39,920 nucleotides of DNA, from the NCBI GenBank assembly GCA_020349865.1, contig CP070700.1, positions 4,270,961-4,310,880 on the forward strand, in the 5' to 3' direction. Under the pieces are notes generated by a model. That model did not search any database. It was given only the letters and a program-made list of their open reading frames with translations, and was not told the origin of the DNA. Position 1 is the stretch's first letter. Every line of letters begins with the position of its first letter. This document shows, in pieces, positions 24,416-31,611 of this stretch. The position numbers and the translations under genes were made by a program. Source of the DNA: Desulfobacteraceae bacterium (GTDB taxonomy: Bacteria; Desulfobacterota; DSM-4660; Desulfatiglandales; Desulfatiglandaceae).

Positions 24416-25444
24416 CTACAGTGATCTTTTCCAGCCTAATTTTTGGGCATTACCGGGATGGTCATAGGTGTCTCCGTACTTCTTGATATCCACTTTCTCC
24501 AGCTCCTTGGCCGTAATGGCGTAAACCGGGCTGATGACAAGCCGCGGCACCTTATGGCCCTTGAGATGTTCAGAAGCATAGTAGACGGACTGGAAAGCCA
24601 TCAGCCACATACTCTGGGCCGCTGTGTACTTCATGGGTGTTTTATTGCCCTTGATGTACTGAAACGCCCGGGTACCGCCGTCAATGCCGGTGGTAAAAAT
24701 TTCATCCTGTCGGCCGGCATTCTTGATGGCCAGAGCGCCTTCCATGGCAGCACCATCCCAGGCGCACCAGATGGCGTCTAGATCTCCCTTTTTGGGATGG
24801 GCGGCCAGCATGTTATCAATTCCCTGCCGCGGGGTTACGGCGCCGGCCGGGTCGTAATTCCAACGGGCCACCACCTGAATGCCCGGATATTCCTTCAAAA
24901 TCCAGTCCAGCCCCTGCTCCCGATGATCCCAGGTTTCGTTGGCCGGCAGGCCGATAACGCCGATTTTGCCTTTGCCCTTTAGCCGCTCGGCAATCCACTG
25001 AGCCGTCAGCATGCCCATGCCGAAGTTGTTGGAAAGAACTGAGGTTGTGCAGGCCGTTCCCGAAATCAGGGAGTCTCCCGAAAAAACCGGGATTCCCGCT
25101 TCGATCGATCGCTTAACCGCTGGTGTGATGGCAGCCGCTTCCGAAGCCGTGACGAACAATGCATCCGGCTTCATCTTGATAAATGCCTCAATCTGTTCCG
25201 ACTGCAGTTTGGTGTCATAGTTGGAATTGACGAATTTGGCATCCTTTAAGGCTTTTTCCCCGAAAAATTGCTTTATTCCCTGCTTGTAGCCCTTATTCAT
25301 GTTCTGGCCGGAATCATTGTCCAGCCAACCTTGAGAAATGGCTAGTTTCCAGTCCTTGGCCGTTGCAAACGCCGGAAACACCATAGCCAAGGCAAAGACT
25401 ACGATTAGAGAAATCTGTAATACTTTCCCGTTGAACCTTTTCAT
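24416..25444 (-). CDS. Sugar ABC transporter periplasmic binding protein
   Basis: A 342-residue RbsB-type (Peripla_BP_4) binding protein. The ATG at 25444 has GGAGGAG in front of it and starts a clear Sec signal peptide (MKRFNGKVLQ, hydrophobic core ISLIVVFALAMVF, cleavage after AFA). The mature part has the ribose-type fold with AISQGWLDNDSGQNMNKGYKQGI, EQIEAFIKMKPDALFVTASEAAAI and ATGIDGG-like (TTGIDGGTRA) segments. An upstream in-frame start at 25462 lies within the ribosome binding region and is rejected. It is transcribed before the ATPase and two permeases. The linked KDG kinase and KDPG aldolase suggest a sugar or sugar acid as ligand. Confidence 0.93.
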   Translation of the reverse strand: MKRFNGKVLQISLIVVFALAMVFPAFATAKDWKLAISQGWLDNDSGQNMNKGYKQGIKQFFGEKALKDAKFVNSNYDTKLQSEQIEAFIKMKPDALFVTASEAAAITPAVKRSIEAGIPVFSGDSLISGTACTTSVLSNNFGMGMLTAQWIAERLKGKGKIGVIGLPANETWDHREQGLDWILKEYPGIQVVARWNYDPAGAVTPRQGIDNMLAAHPKKGDLDAIWCAWDGAAMEGALAIKNAGRQDEIFTTGIDGGTRAFQYIKGNKTPMKYTAAQSMWLMAFQSVYYASEHLKGHKVPRLVISPVYAITAKELEKVDIKKYGDTYDHPGNAQKLGWKRSL

Positions 25445-25563
25445 TTTATCTCCTCCTTTCAAAAAATCGTCGGTTTTAGTTATCGGTTAGTTGGCTTTGA
25501 ATACTCACCCCCTTCCACCGTTGAACACGGCCTTAATCGTTACTACAAATGACGGCACCTGTT

Positions 25564-26223
25564 TTATCCCTGCCGCACCTTTACGACTTCATCCCGCATG
25601 CTCCTGGCGCGCTCGGTCAGTAGAGAAAAATTTTTCTCATCCAGAATCTTCTGACTCACCAGGCTGCTTCCGGCCGCAACCGCCGCCGCGCCTGCCTTGA
25701 GAAACGGTCCGGTTGTTTCCACCGTTACTCCTCCGGTGGGTATCAGGGCCACCTGGGGCAAAGGCGCCAACACCGCTTTGATATACGCTGGGCCACCCAC
25801 GTCGGCAGGAAACACCTTCACGAAATCCGCCCCCACCTCCCAGGCGGTCAGAATCTCGGTGGGTGTAAAACATCCCGGAACAACCGTCCTGGAATAGCGG
25901 CGGCAGAGTTCAATCGTTTTTAGGTTCAGGGTCGGCGAGACAATGAACTGGGCGCCTGCCAGGATAACGGCCCGGGCGGTTTCTGGATCCAGCACCGTCC
26001 CGGCCCCTATGAGAACCTCATTACCAAAATGCTCAGTGGCCCTGGCAATCACGTTTAGCGCATCGGGAGTGGTCATTGTGACTTCAATGATATTCAACCC
26101 CCCCGCTTTGATGGCTTCGGCCGCCTCAATCAAATCACCGGACGTTTTGGCCCGGATAATCGCGATTACGCTTGATTCGAGGATCATTGCTTTCTGTCTT
26201 TCTTTTTCCATTTGTTCTCCCAT
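25564..26223 (-). CDS. eda: 2-dehydro-3-deoxy-phosphogluconate (KDPG) aldolase
   Basis: A class I (Schiff-base) aldolase of about 219 residues that splits KDPG or KDPGal into pyruvate and glyceraldehyde 3-phosphate. Visible motifs are VIAIIRAKT, IIEVTMTTP with the catalytic Glu, GAGTVLD, PGCFTPTEI, and DFVKVFPAD with the Schiff-base Lys, then IPTGGV and GSSLV for phosphate binding. The start is uncertain: a GTG at 26229 overlaps the kinase stop as GTGA, while ATGs at 26223 and 26211 follow weak ribosome binding sites; I use 26223. With the kinase just upstream this gives the last two steps of a KDG pathway. Confidence 0.93.
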   Translation of the reverse strand: MGEQMEKERQKAMILESSVIAIIRAKTSGDLIEAAEAIKAGGLNIIEVTMTTPDALNVIARATEHFGNEVLIGAGTVLDPETARAVILAGAQFIVSPTLNLKTIELCRRYSRTVVPGCFTPTEILTAWEVGADFVKVFPADVGGPAYIKAVLAPLPQVALIPTGGVTVETTGPFLKAGAAAVAAGSSLVSQKILDEKNFSLLTERARSMRDEVVKVRQG

Positions 26224-26225
26224 TC

Positions 26226-27206
26226 TCACCTCTGGACACGAAAATCCTTACTCTTGAGAACTCTCTGGATATCTTCCATTGTTATCCAGTTCATATCCCC
26301 TGGGATGGAATGCTTAATTGCTGCCATGGCATTACCGATTTTCAATCCTTGTTCTAAACCATTGGTTAAGTATCCATAGATAAGACCTGAAGCAAACGAA
26401 TCTCCTGCCCCGAAACGATCAACAATTTCAATCTGATAAACCTCGTCGGTATGAAGCTCGCCACCGGCATAGACCAGGCTTGTCCAGGTGCCTGTAAAAA
26501 CAGACTTCACGCCTCTGAGGGTAATAGCTACCACCGGAACACCAAAGCTCTCCGAAAATCTTCGTGCAATATCTTCGTAATCACCCGTATAGCCGAACAC
26601 CTCTTCCGCATCGAACTGGGTTGTGATAAGGATGTCCACCTTATCCAGCAGCTGTTCATAACAGCCTCTTGCCTCGTCGGCTGACCAGAGTTTTGACCTG
26701 AAATTGAGATCGAACCCAACCTCACATCCCGCGTTTTTAGCCGCTTCGATAGCCTCTATTGTCACTTCCCGACAATCATGACTCAAGGCCGGTGTAATAC
26801 CAGATGTATGGAAGAGCTTGGACTCTTTGAGGATCTTCTCCCAGTTTACTTCTCCTGGTTTGAGCATACTTGCCGCAGAATTCTTTCTATCATAAATAAC
26901 AGAAGTGGGTCTGGGTGTGCTTCCGAATTCTACAAAATATAGACCAGCCCTTCCTTCGTTGCTCCAAACAATTTGCGATGTATCCACCCCCTGCTCCCTT
27001 GCCTTATTGGCAATCATCCGCCCCATGGGATTCTCCGGCAGTTTTGAAATCCAGGTTGACCTGAGGCCCAAACGGCTCACATTAGCAGCCACACTCAACT
27101 CCGCGCCCCCTATAGTGACATTGAAACTGTCTGCCTGTTCCAGTCGTTCATAGTGGGGAGGAAACAGGCGAAGCATCGCCTCTCCTAAAGCTACTACGTC
27201 ATACAT
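26226..27206 (-). CDS. kdgK: 2-keto-3-deoxygluconate kinase (PfkB family)
   Basis: A 326-residue PfkB-family sugar kinase. The N-terminal GEAMLRLFPP and GGAELSVAANVSRLG, and the C-terminal DRFGAGDSFASGLIYG with the catalytic Asp, are the two family signatures. The sequence is of the KDG kinase group, and coupling to KDPG aldolase supports phosphorylation of 2-keto-3-deoxygluconate (or the galacto form). The ATG at 27206 is preceded by AAGGAGGGA; an earlier in-frame start at 27266 would add a 20-residue tail without a ribosome binding site. It is the first structural gene behind the IclR-type regulator, with about 110 bases between them. Confidence 0.9.
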   Translation of the reverse strand: MYDVVALGEAMLRLFPPHYERLEQADSFNVTIGGAELSVAANVSRLGLRSTWISKLPENPMGRMIANKAREQGVDTSQIVWSNEGRAGLYFVEFGSTPRPTSVIYDRKNSAASMLKPGEVNWEKILKESKLFHTSGITPALSHDCREVTIEAIEAAKNAGCEVGFDLNFRSKLWSADEARGCYEQLLDKVDILITTQFDAEEVFGYTGDYEDIARRFSESFGVPVVAITLRGVKSVFTGTWTSLVYAGGELHTDEVYQIEIVDRFGAGDSFASGLIYGYLTNGLEQGLKIGNAMAAIKHSIPGDMNWITMEDIQRVLKSKDFRVQR

Positions 27207-27318
27207 GGCTTGTCCCTCCTTCTGAGACAAACAGGTTCCAGGTTTTTCGGAACAGGATGATAACAAACTAATATCGAATAGTTCTTGTGAAGGTTATCCC
27301 CCTGTTTTTATGAGCACC

Positions 27319-28098
27319 TCATCTTTTTCCAAGGTAACCCAGTCGGTTTGATATCCTACTGGCTGTGCTTTTGACGGCAGGGATGACTTCACTCTCCGTT
27401 CTTTCACGAGTCATCCGGAACCTAGGTGCAGACACACTAATAGCAGCGATAACTATTCCATCCTCATTGCACAGAGGGGCTGCCACACATTTAACCTCTG
27501 CTTCATGTTCAGAATCATCAATGGCATATCCCTGGTCCCTGATCCTTATTAGATGAAGTTTTAATTCACCAGGATCCGTAATGGTATTGTGGGTATAACG
27601 CCTCAATTCAATCGTGCGAAAAAAAGTTTCAAGCTCTTTATCATCCAAGTGAGCCAGCATGACTTTCCCTACTCCCGTACAGTATGAGGGGGATTTATTG
27701 CCAACTCTTGACATCATCCCAATGGACTGGGAACTCTCAACCTTGTCGAGATAGAAGACTTCGAAATCATTAAGAACAGCAAGGTGAACCGTTTCTTTGA
27801 ATAAGGAAGCCAGTTCAGTCAGCAGTGGTTTTGCTTCTGTCCGGAAACTGATTTGGTTGATATACACACTTCCAATTCGGAATAGTCTGGATGTCAGGCT
27901 GTACTCGCCTGTTTTTTTTTCCCTGCGCAGGAATCCGGCCTCCTCAAGAGAATAAAGAAGCCGGGTGACTGCACTCTTATTCAAGCCCAGTTTCTTTGAA
28001 AGTTGGCTGTTAGTGTACGTTGGATTCTCTAAAGTAAAGGCCTCAAGTATCCTCGCTGCCCTGAGAACCGAATTAATGAGATAAGGATTAGAAGGCAA
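27319..28098 (-). CDS. IclR-family (KdgR-like) transcriptional regulator
   Basis: A 259-residue regulator with an N-terminal winged helix (about 6-70: LINSVLRAARILEAF, then LSKKLGLNKSAVTRLLYSLEEAGFL) and an IclR effector domain (about 75-255: AVLNDFEVFYLDKVE, YCTGVGKVMLA, GYAIDDSEHEAEVKCVAAPL, AISVSAPRFRMT). KdgR, which controls KDG breakdown genes, belongs to this family, and the next genes downstream are KDG kinase and KDPG aldolase. A near-match to the KdgR box is seen about 410 bases upstream at 28506. The effector is likely a keto-deoxy sugar acid. Family is sure; specificity is inferred from context. Confidence 0.92.
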   Translation of the reverse strand: MPSNPYLINSVLRAARILEAFTLENPTYTNSQLSKKLGLNKSAVTRLLYSLEEAGFLRREKKTGEYSLTSRLFRIGSVYINQISFRTEAKPLLTELASLFKETVHLAVLNDFEVFYLDKVESSQSIGMMSRVGNKSPSYCTGVGKVMLAHLDDKELETFFRTIELRRYTHNTITDPGELKLHLIRIRDQGYAIDDSEHEAEVKCVAAPLCNEDGIVIAAISVSAPRFRMTRERTESEVIPAVKSTASRISNRLGYLGKR

Positions 28099-28182
28099 AG
28101 CGTTTCTCTCCTTTGCATTGAAACAACATCAGCATGCAACTATTTGTTTTCCTTATATAAATGGCTTTTCATTCGCATACAC

Positions 28183-28265
28183 TCAATCCTACCTATTCGG
28201 TACGGGGTTCCTGTTTCCTTGATCTTACAAAAACCCCTCACTTCTGACCTGTAAACTCACTCGCG
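28183..28265. repeat. Duplicated upstream element, copy A (before iclR-type gene)
   Basis: About 83 bases that align over their full length with 29072-29155, needing only one gap. Shared words include TTCCTACC or ATCCTACC, TTTACAAAA or CTTACAAAA, TTTCTGA or CTTCTGA and AAACTCACT. The element ends about 85 bases before the regulator start. It may be a dispersed repeat or a structured leader. Confidence 0.5.
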
Positions 28266-28321
28266 ACCACTAGAAGACTAACGATTGACACCGCCTAAAG
28301 AGTTATTTGGATAGTTTCATA

Positions 28322-28340
28322 TATTAAACTGTGTTTCATA
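28322..28340. promoter_or_regulatory. Weaker KdgR-like operator
   Basis: The core AAACTGTGTTT (28327-28337) is a palindrome around its central G, with TAT/ATA flanks. It matches the central part AAAYRNYRTTT of the enterobacterial KdgR consensus but only part of the outer arms. A related half-site TTTCATATA lies just before it. It is about 225 bases upstream of the IclR-type gene. Confidence 0.35.
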
Positions 28341-28505
28341 TAATTTAGTTAACAATACTCTGATTTCTGGATTTCGCAAGTTTTTTTTCAATACAGAGAA
28401 ATTTTATTGTACTTTTCTAAACTACATGCGCTTGGTAGGTCAGTTTTACGTTTCCACGGTGGGTCAGTTTTGGGTTGACATTTACAACCCCGACCTAGTT
28501 TCATA

Positions 28506-28524
28506 AATAAAACCATGTTTTATT
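28506..28524. promoter_or_regulatory. KdgR-box-like operator
   Basis: AATAAAACCATGTTTTATT is a 19-base sequence whose 8-base arms are perfect inverted repeats. The consensus AATRAAAYRNYRTTTYATT described for KdgR of enterobacteria is met at every position but one. A KdgR-like IclR regulator and KDG pathway genes are next to it, so it is a good candidate for the binding site of that regulator. Confidence 0.6.
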
Positions 28525-28821
28525 TTTTTTCGTTTCTTAAATTGGAATGATCCTTATGCCGGATCTTCTAACGGTTATCAGTATTTCAGGATCTCGCTGA
28601 CAAGAGGTGTCGAAAATAAAACAGTCATTCAAATACCCAGTAAAGTCAGCAATAGTGAGGGGCAGTACTCCGTGAAGGATCTGCTGGCTAGTCTGGTTAT
28701 CCCCCGGAATTGTGTTTCGAAAGGCTGGAAGAGTTTATTCAAAAGCAGTAGGGCTATCTACACGGAAGTTACGATGAGTGTTACTTGTAGATTTGAGAAA
28801 GAATTCGAGCTTTATATCTTG

Positions 28822-29055
28822 TCAACCCCCTGCCATGGGCGGAAAAAGTATCACCGTATCGCCATCGGCCAGCTGGGTTTCTTCCTTGGCGTGGCGTCCG
28901 TTGACCAAGATCACTGCTTTGACCGGTGCCGGAACATCGAGGCTTTCCAAAAGCCGGCCGACGGTTGCCCCCGACCCCAGTTCCAGATTAAAGTTGCTAT
29001 CGCCCCCAGGGGCGTACTTTTTCAGGTTGGCAAATAGGCGAATCCAAATTCTCAA
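28822..29055 (-). CDS. MoaD/ThiS-family sulfur carrier
   Basis: A small beta-grasp protein of about 77 residues ending in PPMAGG; the terminal Gly-Gly is the site activated and thiocarboxylated in MoaD and ThiS. RIWIRLFANLKKYAP at the start and ILVNGRHAKEETQLADGDTVILFPP near the end are typical of the MoaD side of the family. Two TTG codons (29061 and 29055) could start it; 29055 sits at better distance from AGAGGT. MoaD-like proteins supply sulfur for the pterin dithiolene of Mo/W cofactors. This copy is on the same strand as the aldehyde:ferredoxin oxidoreductase and the nicotinate-type Mo hydroxylase, so it may serve either. Confidence 0.85.
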   Translation of the reverse strand: MRIWIRLFANLKKYAPGGDSNFNLELGSGATVGRLLESLDVPAPVKAVILVNGRHAKEETQLADGDTVILFPPMAGG

Positions 29056-29071
29056 GCTCAAACCTCTGCTT

Positions 29072-29155
29072 TCATTCCTACCCTTTCGGGGTGGGTGCCC
29101 AGTTTCGTTGGCTTTACAAAAGATTTCTCATTTCTGAATTGGAAACTCACTAGTG
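29072..29155. repeat. Duplicated upstream element, copy B (before moaD-like gene)
   Basis: The partner of 28183-28265. It ends about 17 bases before the moaD-like start codon, so on the minus strand it would be in the leader of that gene. On that strand it contains GGGCACCCACCCCGAAAGGG, able to fold into a short hairpin (ACCC pairing with GGGT). Confidence 0.5.
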
Positions 29156-29351
29156 CCTCCTTAAACTTTCTGGATGGAGACTATCTACTTCCTTCTACGT
29201 GAAGTTATAACCTAACGGCTTGGTGCGGGGTAAATGCACAAAAACATAAGATAACGGCATAAACCATTTATGCCAATTTATATACTCTCTACAAAGTATC
29301 AACCGACAATGTCAACTTATTTGCGCGAACCTAATGAAGGAAGGTAGACTC

Positions 29352-29462
29352 ATGAAAAAATGGGTTTTGCCCGGCAAGGGTAAAATTGTTTCGATCGGAG
29401 CGGTTTCTCAAGATGCTTCCGGTCATTTTTTGTTTACTCTTTTCCCGGCTAACTGCAAGTGA
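29352..29462 (+). CDS. Small hypothetical frame (36 residues)
   Basis: An ATG preceded by AAGGAAGG at 7 bases opens a 36-codon frame (begins MKKWVLPGKGKIVSIG) ending in TGA. It is on the opposite strand to the neighbouring genes and just before the transposase remnant. I do not recognise it. The good ribosome binding site is the only support, and it may be the cut-off start of a lost gene. Confidence 0.25.
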   Translation: MKKWVLPGKGKIVSIGAVSQDASGHFLFTLFPANCK

Positions 29463-29549
29463 CATTAGTGTGGGGAAGACGGGACATTGCTAATTTTGAT
29501 GAATTAATCTGACATGAGAAATAAAAAAATACAATTTAGGGTATACGTA

Positions 29550-29793
29550 ATGCCAAGGCAACCAAGACTCGATGCCCCTGGAGCTCTCCACCACGTGATT
29601 GGGCGGGCGATTGAGAAAAGAAGGGTTTTGTGTTTCGGATATCGTGCTTGGGAGATGTCGTGAGCTGGTAGGAGGTAGTTTGATCCGCTCTGCGGGCGGA
29701 TGGTCACAGGTGATTTCGTTGGGAATACATGGAGATCGAGAGTTGTCTGATGAGATAACCGTGGGTAGTGGTGGTTTTGTTGAGCGGGCTTTC
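29550..29793 (+). pseudogene. REP-associated tyrosine transposase (RAYT/Y1) remnant
   Basis: The frame from ATG 29550 reads PRQPRLDAPGALHHVIGR, the well-conserved start of REP-associated Y1 transposases with its His-x-x-x-Gly-Arg strand. After about 36 residues it stops, and from about 29640 another frame gives ELVGGSLIRSAGGWS and DEITVGSGGFVERAF, the usual C-terminal end of such proteins. The central part with the HUH motif and catalytic Tyr is lost by an internal deletion, so the gene is dead. RAYTs mobilise palindromic repeats of the kind seen several times in this window. Confidence 0.8.
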
Positions 29794-29816
29794 CCGCTCA
29801 ACCCATTTAAGCATTA

Positions 29817-30395
29817 CTATCTAAGGCCGTCCTCCATTTTGGCCTCTTCCTTTTTGAGCCCGCCAATGCGCGGGTGGGGTCTGCCGCAATCAGTCACCAC
29901 TAAGGCCACTACAATTTCATCTGCCTTAGGGGCATCATCCACCCTCACGGTCATGGCATCGAAGTGGGAACGCACAAAGGCCGCGTCCTTAAAGTTGATG
30001 GGAACATCAATCTCTGTCCCCATGCCGCCAACTTTCTTGGCTGATGGTATCAGGGCCAACCCCCTGCTAACGGAATCCCGAAAGGGTTTTCCAAGCTTCG
30101 GGTGAAGAATGGCGGCCGCGTGCTCACGTTCCCCGTTTTCACCCACGATTGCTGCCTTTCCATAGCTTTCCGCTTTTTCAGGTTCAATGCCCAGCGCATC
30201 TACCGCCATTTTACCGAGAACACCGCCTAACTCTTCTCCGATATCCATCAGGGGTGTCAAATCCTCCACATATTCTCCTGCGAATGGGTTCTTGATCACG
30301 GCAACAGCGGCCGCTCTTTTGCCGGGAGGGTCCATTTTGCGCCCACCGTCCGAGTGGATCTCCTCTAAGACCGTTATGTATTTTCTAACTTCCAT
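29817..30395 (-). CDS. DUF1185 (amino acid synthesis family) protein
   Basis: A 192-residue protein of the DUF1185 family, annotated in databases only as amino acid synthesis family and without a proven activity. Seen are RAAAVAVIKNPFAGEYVEDLTPLMDIG (about 27-53), GKAAIVGENGEREHAAAILHPKLGKPFRD (about 79-107) and a C-terminal VVTDCGRPHPRIGG. No signal peptide or membrane segment is present. A clear AAGGAGG precedes the ATG. It is the last gene of the nicotinate-type operon, 183 bases behind the UPF0280 gene. A role in cofactor handling or ring metabolism is possible, but nothing in the sequence shows it. Confidence 0.85.
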   Translation of the reverse strand: MEVRKYITVLEEIHSDGGRKMDPPGKRAAAVAVIKNPFAGEYVEDLTPLMDIGEELGGVLGKMAVDALGIEPEKAESYGKAAIVGENGEREHAAAILHPKLGKPFRDSVSRGLALIPSAKKVGGMGTEIDVPINFKDAAFVRSHFDAMTVRVDDAPKADEIVVALVVTDCGRPHPRIGGLKKEEAKMEDGLR

Positions 30396-30578
30396 AAGAA
30401 ATACCTCCTTCTGTTTGATAATATGCTTTGTACGACAATGAATCCGAATTTAGTATCAAGCGAAACATCTTCTCCGTTCGCGATTGTTGGAGTACTGGAG
30501 TATTGGAGTACTGGACTGGAGTAATGGAAAGCCCTAACACTCATGTACCACCATCCAATGTCCAATACCCAGTGCCTA
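30396..30578. repeat. Intergenic spacer with short tandem repeat
   Basis: Within this gap, 30488-30526 consists of four imperfect copies of a 9-10 base unit GGAGTACTG/GGAGTATTG. It may be a slippage-prone leftover and interrupts the operon between UPF0280 and DUF1185. No gene is seen. Confidence 0.45.
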
Positions 30579-31430
30579 TCACTCCGCTAGTCTCTCTTTA
30601 AAAAAACCGGTCATGGCGACTTTTCCCTGAACCGCAACATATGCCCCCAAAATGATATGTTTCTCTACGAGTGCTTCAGCTCGTTCCATAACCCTTGATA
30701 CGGCCATGGCTTTTATTTTTTCGCTTAGCGGCCCAACCTTTACCGTGACATGGAACCCCTTAATATCCGTCTCGGGATCGATTTCTTCTGCCGTACGTTG
30801 AATCACGTGTTCGTCTTCCACAAAACTTGCATTGGCTATGGCCGTTGCAGCAGCATCCGCCAGAGATGCGCTCTCGGCAATGACTGTAGCGGCCGAAGCG
30901 ATCCCCCTAGTAAGGCTTCTCCCTCCAAGGCCGCTGGTGGTCACGCCCCAGGAAGGCAAAAGTGAATCCAGGGAGATGACATTTGAGATTTCCTTACGGC
31001 CTACCTCGTTCCGTATCCCGACCGTCACCGAGGTGTCCCCGCTAATTCGAACAGCAACATCACCTCCATTATCCACTACCACTTTTGTCATACCACGGGT
31101 AACAAGAAAATCAGCAACCGCATCTCCTATGGTTCCTGCAACGGCAGCCATTGGAGTAAGGTCTTCATCGCCGACAGCCAAAACGCTCCGGATCATTTTT
31201 ATGGCCAGGGAATCTTCAAGAACTTCCGGTAGCTTTGAAAATCTTTGCCCCAGCATTCCCCTCAAACGCGCCACCCGTTCCAGATACTTAAAGGATTCTT
31301 CGGCGGCCTGCATACTCATCTCCGGTTGGGGCACCTTTCCCACAAAAGCGGAGATCACCAGCCTCATCGGACCGCATTCGGCCATCACCGCCCCACCCTG
31401 GAGCACGTCGATCGCCTTTTCGTATGGCAT
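30579..31430 (-). CDS. UPF0280 family protein (ApbE-like)
   Basis: A 283-residue protein of UPF0280, a family related to the ApbE FAD:protein FMN transferases. The segment DLTPMAAVAGTIGDAVADFLVTRGMTKVVVDNGGDVAVRI (about 91-130) corresponds to the ApbE region that binds FAD and metal, and TTSGLGGRSLTRGIASAATVIAESASLADAAATAIAN (about 165-200) to its second conserved part. No signal peptide is seen, so it is cytoplasmic. It lies directly behind the 6-hydroxynicotinate reductase gene; the Eubacterium barkeri reductase was reported to carry a covalently bound flavin. A flavin-attaching role for this protein is therefore an attractive inference, not a known activity. AAGGGGCAAG precedes the ATG. 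Confidence 0.85.
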   Translation of the reverse strand: MPYEKAIDVLQGGAVMAECGPMRLVISAFVGKVPQPEMSMQAAEESFKYLERVARLRGMLGQRFSKLPEVLEDSLAIKMIRSVLAVGDEDLTPMAAVAGTIGDAVADFLVTRGMTKVVVDNGGDVAVRISGDTSVTVGIRNEVGRKEISNVISLDSLLPSWGVTTSGLGGRSLTRGIASAATVIAESASLADAAATAIANASFVEDEHVIQRTAEEIDPETDIKGFHVTVKVGPLSEKIKAMAVSRVMERAEALVEKHIILGAYVAVQGKVAMTGFFKERLAE

Positions 31431-31504
31431 CTTGCCCCTTAATTGTAATCCTTTTAGTATATGGTATTGCTTAGATGATTTCTTGATCCTACCACAGCAA
31501 AATA

Positions 31505-31607
31505 GAAGTCAGAGGTCGGAGGTCCTTAAAAAAAATGATGAGTTACTCTTCTGTCTCCTGCCTTCTAACATATGATTCCAGTCTCTTGACCTCTGGCCTC
31601 TGATTTC
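31505..31607. repeat. Imperfect inverted repeat between operon genes
   Basis: GAAGTCAGAGGTCGGAGGTC (31505-31524) and GACCTCTGGCCTCTGATTTC (31588-31607) pair over 17 of 20 positions. The element sits in the 181-base gap between the UPF0280 and reductase genes. It could form a long hairpin in the mRNA or be a mobile palindromic repeat. Confidence 0.5.
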
Positions 31608-31611
31608 CGTC

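Larger units (their letters stand above)
28099..28821. other. Intergenic region upstream of the regulator
   Basis: This 723-base gap lies between the IclR regulator and the moaD-like gene. It holds one copy of an 83-base duplicated element (28183-28265), two operator-like palindromes (28322-28340 and 28506-28524), and a GGTGGGTCAGTTTTGGGTTGACATT stretch split over 28460-28485 that resembles the end of an insertion sequence. No coding region was recognised in 28560-28800. Confidence 0.45.

Noticed and set aside
28437..28490. GGTCAGTTTTACG and GGTGGGTCAGTTTTGG stretches that look like the end of an IS21-type element.
   Set aside because: Only about 50 bases are present, there is no istA or istB fragment next to them and no matching second end was found, so they are mentioned but not called as an element.
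28672..29037. Plus-strand frames over the moaD-like gene.
   Set aside because: The minus-strand MoaD-like protein with its terminal Gly-Gly explains the coding signal better.
30832..31575. A 247-residue plus-strand frame.
   Set aside because: It is antisense to the UPF0280 gene and low in complexity (Ser/Thr/Pro-rich), as expected for a shadow frame.
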